From positions 177,639-241,638 of the forward strand of contig JAVYIG010002536.1 in assembly GCA_035222895.1 (NCBI GenBank): DNA of 64,000 nucleotides, read 5' to 3'. The position numbers and the translations under genes are program-made. The DNA comes from Strongylocentrotus droebachiensis. Its lineage: Eukaryota; Echinodermata; Echinoidea; Camarodonta; Strongylocentrotidae. Shown piece after piece: positions 45,501-57,500 of this stretch. Every line of letters starts with the position of its first letter. The first letter of the stretch is position 1. Under the pieces are notes generated by a model. That model worked only from the letters and a program-made list of their open reading frames with translations. It was not told the origin of the DNA and did no database searches.

Positions 45501-48500
45501 TGTGATGCAATGTAAGCCTTGTCATTGTCAAAACTCTGTATGTGAAGGGAACAAAAATATAGTTCATTTAATCAAAAGTAGATCAAATGCAACTTTACAG
45601 ATATTAAAGCTTGGGGAGAATTTTAATCACTGTTTATAGCACTACTTTGTCAGGAAAGGAGATCAAGAAAATCCCAGTCATATGAGGTATTATATTACAG
45701 CTTCGACCAATGGTAGGATATCAAATACATGTGTGCTGTGTGTGTTGTGCGTGAGTGAGTGGGTAGTTGCGCGGGTGTGTTTGTATCGTGTGTGTGCGTG
45801 TGCGTGTGTGTGTGTGCGCGCGCGCGCGTGTAGATATGTATGTGCTTGTGTATGGATTGTGTAAAGATCCAGCGTAGAAAACGTGTCATCTACTTCAGGT
45901 AGTCCGTCAACTCATGCTACATCCTGTTAAAATAACAATTTTTTTTAATTTTTTTTTTTGAGGGGGGGGGGGGGGGTAATCCTATCGCATAATTTGATTC
46001 AATATATCACATTGGACGCTTCATTCAAGGCTGACCCACTTTATAACATCATAATAAAATGACACGGTAATGACAATCTCTTTAAAAATTAAAGTATAAA
46101 TAAATTGATACATGCCACCTTACTTACGGGAATGTAAGAAGCGTTAAAGTAATCGGAATGAGGATTATCGTTGATGACTTCTAACTTCACCCTCGCTGAA
46201 TCATCTGGATAAAAGATAGGATATATATGTTTTTTGTTTAGTCCCTTTTGTCGTTAATCTTCGTTATCAATTTCCGGTAGAGTAGCATACACATTAAAGC
46301 TAACATTAAACACAAAAAACACTATTTAGGTTTCAAATGAAGAGATTCGACTACGGACACAAAAATCTTTAATATTGATTTTAATGAGACTTTGATAAAA
46401 CTTGCCACGTCTCTTTACAGAATAAATATTTAAAACTCATATTATGAAAATAAAATTATGACATAGGACTGATAGCATACATTGGTACACTGTAAATCAT
46501 ACGAATTATGATGCTCCATAGCAGCAATCAGCGCTACAGTTGCAAACTATTATTATCAAAACAACGAGAAGTACATTATCTGCTGGAGCTTCATTGCACC
46601 AAACTTGTATAGCTCTCCCTAACAAGTCAACACCATAACAAAGGACATGTTATTTTATATACTCACATGGTAAAATATTCTTGTATCTGTTTTTCTTGAG
46701 GTTGATCTCCTTTTGAGCTACGGTCTGAGGATAGATGTCTGGGCCAGGTAAGTCCTAGAAGAGCAAAAAAATATAATTTTCAGAAAGAAATACTACAAAT
46801 AAACATGAGGTCTATATTAGAGACTAGAGCAAAGGGCGGCTGAAATTACATCATTTTGATTGTATGCAGTATGAAATGAAAGGTCTGCGTTTCAGTAGAG
46901 ATAAATATGGTGGACCCTAAGGTGAAAATATAAAACTATAATTCCCACGACGATAGACTTTCTGAAAACAAAAAATTATGCTGTGTTACTAAACTATTTT
47001 ATTGGGTCTTTATTCTAATAATAATAAATACAAAGCATTTATTAAGCGCTTAATACGGGTGTCTCTAAGCGCACCATTGTCTGACTAAAAAAATATTTAC
47101 CAAAATGTATAATAAACACACAAATTATAAATATGTTCTTTATTCAATAAATCATGCATATGTAATAATAGAAATAAGAATGAGATCAAACATACATAAG
47201 GTCAAACATAAGATCAAACATAAGATCATACAAACAAGAAATAAGACGGTGTGCACCTCCTTTGACCGACTCACAACTGCAGAATATCATTCATGAATTA
47301 AAAAGGTGCGTTTTCAGCAAGGACTTGAATTGGTCAAGAGAATGAATATTATGAAAATGCACTGGTAATTTATTCCAAAAGATAGGGGCATTTACTGAGA
47401 AAGCTCGATCGCCATATTTTGTAACGGTACAAGGTTCAAGGGTTAACTGCAAGGTTGATGATGATCGAAGAGGTCTTAAAGAACTAGAAGAACGTAAGGA
47501 AATAAAATTTAAAAGATATTTAGGGGCTTGGCGTTATTTGATTCATATCAAGAAGATCATATTAGGACAATGAATCTCGAATGGCATGACATTGATAGAA
47601 CAGCGGCTGATCCCCTGATCGAACACACTGCACAGAGAGTTTCCTACCTCGTGTTCTCAACAGCACAGGAATACACAAAGTAGCACACATTTCCGTGCCA
47701 AAACATTTGTCAAGCGTAACAAATTAAAAAAGAAGACATATTTCTTGTTAATAAAAAGTGTATTCATTTAACCTACATGAAATTCCTCGGAGAAGAGCGC
47801 ACTGTGTCGGTTGTTGTCGATGAACGCAGGAAACTGAGCCACGGGTATTGGTTGACGTGTGCCAAGAAGTTTGTTGTTAGATCTTTTAGGAGATTCCTTG
47901 GTGGAATCGAGGTCTAAAGATTGAGTTTCCTGTAAAAGGGGCTTCTTGACTGCTACAGCTGGTTTAGGTCCTGTGCTCCTTGCATGCCCACCACAGTAAT
48001 CATTTTCTGACATAATACAAACAGAAAAAAGGTAAGTTGTACTTTTTCTGTATGAGGAGCAAGTAACCAAAGAAATACTTGGTTCCTTACAATTGATTCA
48101 TTTGTATTTCTCTCAAAAAGTTGCCTGGTTTGTTACAGCATGAAACGGTGCATTTAATAATTGAATTTTCAGAATTATATGGAGTTAGAAAAACGAAATA
48201 TGAAGTCACTTTTTTGTCAATTACCTTGTCGTTCCATGCTATTTTGATGATTACAATTATTTAACTTAATCATAATACTAACAATACAAAACAAATGCCT
48301 ACCTTCTAATGAAGTGTCTTGGAAGTCAGCTGATGCCTGAAATCTGTCCTCGATGTTTTCTATTTTAGATGGATTATCATTTCTTTGAAAAGAAAAGAAA
48401 AAGTTTCGATGCAAACTATGGAAAGCGAACAATAAGTGACAAGAAGATAAATTTACGAGAGCTGGTTATTATCAGACTTTTAGAAGAAAACAAATCGGTA

Positions 48501-51500
48501 GGGTATACCTTGAAGAGACAAATAGAGAATTATCAGAATAATGATAGCCATTGATTTTCCTATACTGCTTGTTCTTAAAGTCCGTTTATCGCATTGGAAG
48601 TATTGTAGTACCCATACTGGATAAAGATATAATTACGATATACGTGAAAGACAGCATAATACATGGTAAATTCGAATGATGACTGAAAAATAGAAAATAG
48701 TTCACAAACCTTCGTCGTTTCAACACGATGATGACTACAATGATGACAATGAAAATGACCAGAATGGCGCCCACGGCTCCCCCTGCTGCCTGTGCTATTG
48801 AACCACCACCAACACCGCCCACACCTGGTCCAGTCAATATTGCAGTCGAAACGGTCGATGGACTCGGTGTGGTCAATGGACTTGGTGTGGTCGGTGGAAC
48901 AGGAACTCAATTTGTGATAAAACGAAAGAGAGTAATGAAATCAGACCTTATTATTTTCCTTCAAGAAAATTTTCAAACTCAGTTTGCAAATAATGTTTTT
49001 ATTCAACCCCTGTACATGGAAAAAAATATATTCTGTCATCAATAACAAAGAAAATTTGTGTTTTATTGATCGAAACTTCAAATGTTATTAATTTTCCTTT
49101 TTTTAATCGGAATTTGCTCAAACTTTCACTTACCTGTCCCTCATATTTCTGTTTCAATTAAGACCAACTTTATATCGGGGTGGACTTCCTCCTTAACAGT
49201 TTGAATGCACGCATAACATTGCTTTCAACTTAAATTTGTTTACAGTTTAAAGAGCACGCCCCTTTAAGTAAGAAGAAATCTCATTGAACGGTGGCGATTA
49301 TATTTCATTTTGACGCTTTAAATGAGTGTATGAAAAAGATGAAAGAAAATAAAACCCCTTAGGGAACCCCGTGGTTCATCAAGCTGGAGAGTACAATTAT
49401 ATTTGCAAAGTGTGTGAATGTTTCTTTGATTTTGTCCCGTTTACTCATAGAGAGAATTTCACATCTATAATGATAAGGCTTTCGCTAGGGTAGCTGTCCA
49501 GCAGAAAAGTTGTTGTAGTATTATGAATATATCCCTTGCTTTGAATACAATCGCAGAGACTTTTGGAAAAAAAATCATCCTAGAGCAATTCCGAAAGCTT
49601 AAAACGTCTGAACATTGCAATGATACATTGTATAATCCGGACATGGGATATGCCTAAAGGTATAACAAAAAAAATTGCCCTGATTCTTTCGACAGTTCTT
49701 GCAACGGTGTTCATAATACAATAATGTTGTTCATTATAATGTTCAATTAAGCAAGCCTTAGAATTTCGTATGCTTTATTTCGTTATCACTGCTATCTCAC
49801 AACATTCAGAGACAGAGAGAGAGGGGTAGAGAGATAGAAGGATAGGGAGAGAGGCAGAGAGCAAGTGGAGAAGAAGGGGAAGGGAGGGAGCGATTGAGAG
49901 ATGACGGGAGGGAGATATGGAGAGAATACAAATTGAGATGAAAGGGCTCACAAGGCAATGCAATGACAATTATTTATAAAAACCTACGAATTATTGTTTC
50001 AAATGTCAATGCTGCTCCTTGTTCTCCTTCACCGTTGATACCATCTCGTATCGCTGCAATCTGAACAGAGTACGTTGATCCTTGTTCCAGTCCACTGACG
50101 TTATACATGACCATCTCAGTAGCATTCTCAGCAGACCTCTTCGATACGGAACGGTCTGTATTGTTCACCATGCTTGGAGGTTGTACTTCTTTAGCCAGCA
50201 CGGCATTGCTACCTGATTGCACGTATATCTTGTATCCAACAATAGGTCCGTCCCCGGTATCAGAGCTTGAGTCCCACTGTCTCCAACCGAAGGCTGCATG
50301 GTAGTATCCCAATTCAAGTAGTTTTGGTACTCCATTAAAACTTGGTAAAACTGCAAAGTGGAAAAAATCGACATAGAGAAATTTAGTAAAAATATAGGAC
50401 TCATTTATTGTAACTCATTAGTTTTTCCCTTCCCCATTCGCCAACAAAATAAGAGCAAAAAGTAAGCAGGTTTAATATGAATCTATTAATTGAAACTATG
50501 AAATCTTGTAACCTTTTTTCCCCTTAATTTTACTACTATTTTATTGCATGGTGTAGATATGGGACTTTATCTTTCGCAATTGATATGACAAATATTTGAT
50601 ACTGTAATAACCAAACATGCATAATAGATAATAACCGGAATAAAAACCGTTCATATTTTTGGATGAAACATGAAAGTAGTTCTAAATCAAAAGTTGATCT
50701 TAAAATGTTTAATATTCTTTTTGGAAGGTTTTATGGCTGTTATATGTAATCGTTGTTAAAATGCATATTCCTTTTTAAACCTTGTAGAATATAACATGGA
50801 AACTGTTGCAATGAACTGCTATGGAGATTGCTCACCAAAGAAATCTCTTGGAGGAAGCCTTACGAAAGCAAACTCTGAGAAGTTCTCAGGCACCCCGATG
50901 AAGCAGTAAATTGGTTCTTCTGGCCCCGTATACTCGTGGATAAATGAATTATTGAGGGTTGTTCCTGATGTATCAGACATATTGTGAGTTATCCAGAGCG
51001 TTCCTACAGCTGCTTTCACATAATCAGAGGAAAGATTTTGCCCTGGTGACGCTGTGAAGGAACAAGAAAAGATCGCTACTCCTGGATTGGTCTTTTCCAA
51101 GCTCGTCTCAAATCGATCTAATATTGGTAAAAGAGCACAACAGCATAATGAAACTTGGATGACAGTTCAACAAATAGGCAGAGAGGAAGAGAGGAAGAGG
51201 ATAATTGTACAAGGCAGTGGCGTAATGAGCAAAAACGTTTGGGGGGGCTGACAAAAAAAAAAATCCGAATCACCCCACTCTAACATGCAGGCCCCGCTGC
51301 ATTACGTTTCTCAAAGTGGGGTCTAGGGGCAAAGCCCCGGTGGGGTTCAAGGGGCGAAGCCCCCCGAAGCTCAAGGGGTATGGGCATCAGTGGCGGATCC
51401 AGGAATTTCTTACCGGGGGGGGGGGCACAAAATGGCATGGGGTGAAATATATGTAAAATGATGAAGCAACCGAACGAGGCTTTAACGACGAGGGAGCGGA

Positions 51501-54500
51501 GCGACCAAGCAGGGGGTGGGTCTGGGAGGGGGTTCTGGCCCCCTCCCAGTGTAAGAAGCATTTGCAATTTTAGAACCAAATTAGACGCATTTTTCAGGCA
51601 TATATGTCGTAAAATTGCTTTCTCCTACCCCTTCCAAGAGTAGGAATCTTTTGCAATTTGAGAACCACATTTGGCGCAATAATATCCACCGACACTTCAT
51701 GGAAAAAAGAGGCCCTCCGATTAGTTAGAAGTTAGAGAAAAGTGATCTGTCACGTCGTGAGACGTTGTATAAATTATGCTTTGATGCCGCACAATGCACA
51801 AAGACGGTGGTCCGGTACTTCACCAGTAGTACTTGCAAAAATTATCTCGAGTGTATAAACTGTGTCGTTATCAGGGGAGTCGCTAGATCTTTTTCAGTGG
51901 GGGAGGGGGGGGGGGGTGTAGAGGCCGCCGATTAACGACAAAACGAGCCACCAATATTATTACCGACAAATATAAAAATGCCAATGTCCAAACGTCTACA
52001 AATTTAAGCCTTTAAACCCGGGGCCAGGAACTAAGTTATTTTTCAGTTTTCCCCTCCCGCGCGAAGCGCGGAAACTTTGACACTTCATTAAATTATTAGA
52101 GAAAGAAGACGATCCGTTGTACTGTTCTCGACTCTTAAAGCTTGTTTCGCCCCTCCCGCGCAAAGCGAGGAAGCTATGCATGACGTTTAATTTAATTATT
52201 AGAGAAAGAAGACGATTCATTGTACCGGTCCTGAGTCTTCATCCTTGTCTGAATTCAGTCCCCCCCCCCCCTCCCGCGCTAAGCGCGGAAGCTTTGACGT
52301 TTCAATTCATTATTACTCTTAATCCTTGTCTGAATTCATTTCCGCTCGTCCCGCGCGAAGCGCTGAAGCTTTCACGTTTTATTAAGTTATTAGAGAAAGA
52401 AGACGATTCGTTGAATCGTGTTCTTGTCTGAATTCAGTTTCCCCCCTCCCGCGCGAAGCGCGGAAGCCTTGACACTTCATTAAACTATTAGAGAAAGAAG
52501 GCGATCTGTTGTAATATTCTCGATTCTTAATTCTTGTTTCGCCCCTCCCGCGCGAAGCGCGGAAGCTATGACGTTTCATTTAATTATCAGAGAAAGAAGA
52601 CGATTAATTGTACCGGTCCCGACTCTTAATACTTGTCTGAATTCAGTCCCCTCCCCCCTTCCGCGCTAAGCGCGGAAGCTTTCAAGTTTCATTAAATTAT
52701 TAGAGAAAGAAGACGAATCGTTTTATTGTGTCTTTGTCTAAATTCAGTTCCCCCCTCCCACGCAAAAGCTTTGACGTTTCATTTAATTATTACTCTTAAT
52801 CCTTGTCTGAAATCAATTTCACGTTTCATTAATTATTGGAGAAAGATTAAGACGATTCGTTGTACCGTTCTCGACTCTTAATCCTAGTCTGAAATTAGTT
52901 TCCCCCCCCCCCTTCCCGCGCGAAGCGCGGAAGCTTTGCCGTTTCATTAAATTATTAGAGAAAGAAGACGATTCGTTGTACCGTTCTCTACTCTTAATCT
53001 TGTCTAAATTCAATTTCCCCCACTGGGCCCATTAACGGTATATGTGCAGTGTTACATGATGTAAGTATGGAACGCTCGTTCGCAAATTTGTGCATGCTCA
53101 GCCCGAGTGGTGGGTAGCATGTTATTTCCCGACAGTGCTTTGCACAGTAGCTTCTGGAAAGGAATTAGTGTTACTGTTAGTGGCCACTATAAGGCCCTTA
53201 GTGACTATAAAAAACATACGCTCTTCCTGGCTATTTGGGAATGGGTCAGTTTGCAAGAAATAATGGAGAAACTATAGCATTTTGTTGAAAATCATGTGAT
53301 ATCACGAACATTTATACATTAATTGTGAAAATAAGTCATGGTTCAATTTTATTTGGGGGGGGCTGGCGCCCCCCCTAGCCCCCCCACCAGTACGCCAGTG
53401 GTACAAGGTAACGACACAATTTAAACACTTTAACAAAAATGTACTTTAGGGCAATGTCCCTACCCCACTCTATAGCAGGCCGATAGCAGGTATAAACCAC
53501 TTTCGGACTTTATAACACCATGAATTAATACATTCAAAACTTTATGCACAAGGCTATTGAGATTTATGTACTTTAATTTATCAAGTCTTTTGCGATCATC
53601 CTGACATATGAGGGCTAAAGTGGGTTGGCAAGCTTCAAATCAAAAAGTTTTTCTTTGATTCACTGCTTGAATGATATAAACAGCTCAGAAATAATACTGA
53701 ATGTATTTTTTTATATCAATGAAATGTATATAATATGGAAGAATCGAATCATGCTGAATTTTCGTAATATTATTTTTAGGACACTTGGCAGGAGCATGTA
53801 TTCAATCCTAGCTACCTGTTTGGCATTTATCTCCGGTCCATCTTGGATGACAGGTGGATGAAGAACAATTACCAGTCAAAAAGTTACAATCCTCAACACC
53901 ACCAGAACAATGACATGTCTTCGAACAAGAGCTGAAACATCCTGAAACTAAACAAGATACATAAATTGTCTAAGGAGGAAATTCCATCTTCCATAAAACT
54001 AGAATTTAAATTGAAATAAAGGAAGGAATATCGCATAATATTAGTGAGTTTATGAGAATAAACAGATACCAACTGTTCAGGTATAATATCATAAAGCCCT
54101 TTACAGGTCTTTTAAATAGTTAATCATAATAGTGAACAAGTTTAGCAATGGGTATTAATAATAATAATAATAATAATACATTTATAGTAATAATTATAAT
54201 AATAAATTTATAATAATAATGATAATAATAATATTACATTTATAGTAATAATGGTTATAATACATTTATAATAATAACAATAATAATACATTTATAGAGC
54301 GCAAAAACTATCCACTGCGCTACAAGATCACTAAGAATAGTCTTACATGTCATACAGTTGGATGGAAACTCAACAGAGTCAGAAACATATCCCAAGTCGC
54401 ATCGCCCTTCAACCTCGTCACAGTATCCAGAATCCTTATCGCATGCTGTGCCATTCATGCAATTGCATTTCTGTGTACAGTTAGACCCGAAGTATCCGTT

Positions 54501-57500
54501 TGGGCACAGAGCAGGAACTGAAATGAGGAAATATATTTATAAAAGAATGATAATAATTATAATAATAATAACAATTGAAAAACATAAGTCACGGGCAGTA
54601 GAGTTGGGGAAAGAACCTTCCTGTTGTATGCGTACTTATTTACTATGTCTACTCATTTAGGTCATTATAACAGAATGAAGGCAACGTGCATTTTTATTCC
54701 GTAAATCTTGTGTCGGTTTACCGTTCATAAAGTGGTGGATAAATACAAAGAACTTCTTGTTTTCTAGAGTCGGAGTAAAATCGCTGCATAGGAATATTTT
54801 TAAAATATTGCGTTGGTAGAAATAGTCAACATGCGAGTCTGAAACTTTGTTCGGGTCTTTCTTTTTAAATCAGCATTTTTATGAACCGTCATCATGCCAT
54901 TTTCAAATAAAGGAAATGATTATACCTTGACATGCTGATCCAGACCATCCTTGCGAGCAGTCTCCGGGACATCCCCCTGTGAAGTCATCACAATCTGCTT
55001 CATCAGTGCAGTGACATTCTTGAAGACAATCAGCTCCAAACATACCATCTACACATGCTTAAGGACGAGATAAATGAGATATATGGAGGTTCGTTGGCAT
55101 ACTGTTTAATACATTTGCTCCCAACAACAGGTACCCGTTCTGAAATTCTGAGATTTTGTTTTCTTTTTTTTCCCCATCATTTATCAATTGAATAATACGT
55201 GCATAAGAAACACATAATTATATTGATTACAAAGAAAACACATGAATTATATTTATATCACAAGATTAATTATACTTTTTTTTCTTTAAGATAACCAACA
55301 TTTTTTTTCCAGAGGTGATACTTTTCAACATTTGCCGCCCATAATATTCTAATAATTTGTATGCATATAATACACTCTATTCATGATTATATCTGCATGT
55401 TGAGGTATTACCATAATTATCTCCCAAGTATAATCCATAATCCATTAGAAAAATTCCGGGTAAGGATTTAATTTGAACCTTGCAAAATTTATAAAACACA
55501 AGATTAGAATAACAAAATTATATAAAGGTTTCTGATTTCTTCCCAATATCAATCATGATATGAGTAGATTAAGCACTTACTTTCATTGCAGTAGATTCCT
55601 GTATATCCAGCTAAACAGGTACATCCATAAGGATCGGGTAGACAGATCTGACTTCCAGCACACTTGTCCAGAGGCTGACCGGATCCACATTCAAACTCAC
55701 AGTCCCAGCCAAACTTATGCATCCCACACGCTGCATGAAATATATATATATTTTTAGATTAATCACATGTTCTAAAAAGGTCCTTCATCCAATTTCTCGC
55801 TGTTTTCTTCTTTTTTAGTGTGGACTTTTAAAATCCTGTCGGTAGACATTAAACGCAAGTGATTCAACAATTTAAATACTAATAAACATCGAAATCAAAT
55901 ATATGTTATAATATGTTATTAAACAAATCTAATACAAATGAAATTTTATGTAAAATGAGAAAAGAATAGCATGTAATATCAAAACCTAACAATCATTCAA
56001 GACTGTCCAAAATCCCAAGCAATGATATTGTTATTTCTTCTTGTTTTGATTAGAAAAGAATCTGTTTTGAGTCCTAAATCATTGGCAAATAAACATTGAA
56101 TTAAACCAATAGTTACTTATAGAAACAAAACAAATTGAAACAATTCATTTTCCCACGAAGGTTATATATGTCCGTAATAAAATAATCATTGTTTCATTAT
56201 TATTACTAGTATTAGTTATTATGTTAATCATCATTAGTACTATTATTGTTATTGGCAATATTATTGTTATCTATTATTATCATCGTCATCATCATCATCA
56301 TCATTAGTCTTCTCCTATTTCCTCTTTTCCGTTTCTTTTTCTTTTATTTTCCTTTCCTTCGTCTTCTTCCTATTCTCCCTGTCATTTTTATTTGTATTGT
56401 TGTTGTTATTATTATTTGGAATAACCATTTGGATGATGGGTATCTAATTGTAAAAAATCATTTTAAGGCAAAAAATGTGTTGGACATAGAAGAAGAAAAG
56501 AGATTCTTGACTAGTGGAATAATTTCTTCAGGGACTTCTTGATTTTACCTTGGAGGCAGTTCTGTCCAGCATGGCCAGGAGGACAGATACATGTCCCTGA
56601 GAGTTCTTGGCATACACCTCCATTATAACAACTGTCGCACAAACGATCGCATAATGGTGGATTCCATCTTCCATAAGGGCATTCTGTTAATACGATAAAA
56701 TATGAACAACTATAATGAATATCCCACACGGGCCTTAATCCCTGTAAATGGGTGGTGCACCCCACCCCCCCCCCCCCCACCCCACCCACACACTCCTTGG
56801 AATAGATCTAGGCCACTGATTTTCGAAAACAGGTAGCTTAATGAAATGAAGTGCCACGAAAAGAAGAGTTCGGAACCTGAAATGCATAGTGGTTGAAAAT
56901 CTTAGCTTAATTGCAAAGAAGTAGATCTAAACACACGATTTTGGGAAATCATAACTTAATCGCAAAAAGGTTGAACCAAAGTACACAATAGATGCAAATG
57001 CTTATTTCTATGTAAAAAGTAAGAACCACACCATTAGAACATGAAGCTCCCATATGCAAAATTCCTCGATTGGGATTAATAATGCAGAAGCTGTCGTTCA
57101 ATTTTGGAACTTAAAACGTTATATTCATTGATATTGTTATTAACCAAAATACTTCCGATCGATTCGATTCGTTTTTTGTTGATTTGTGTTCTTTTACATT
57201 TAAATGACTATCTACTGATATGATGAAGTTTATCAGAGCTGAGGGTATTAAAACCAAATTTATTTTGAAGTTCCTTGTGAATTTAAATCCTTGCGACCAA
57301 TATGAAGTGATATATTTTCGATATGTAAGGAAAAGAAAATCGAACCCTTTACGATGAGTCTTATGAAGCTGAATTGACGTTGTTCCAATGTTCCATCTAT
57401 GTACGTCACATACACACCGGCGTCTGAGATAGATGCAGAGTGAATTGTGTGTGATAGACTGTCAGAACTCATTCCAATGAGTGAATTAGCCCAGTCTACA

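Noticed and set aside
52020..53030. Regularly spaced repeats resembling a CRISPR array
   Set aside because: Units are tandem with no unique spacers; eukaryotic satellite inside a transposon.
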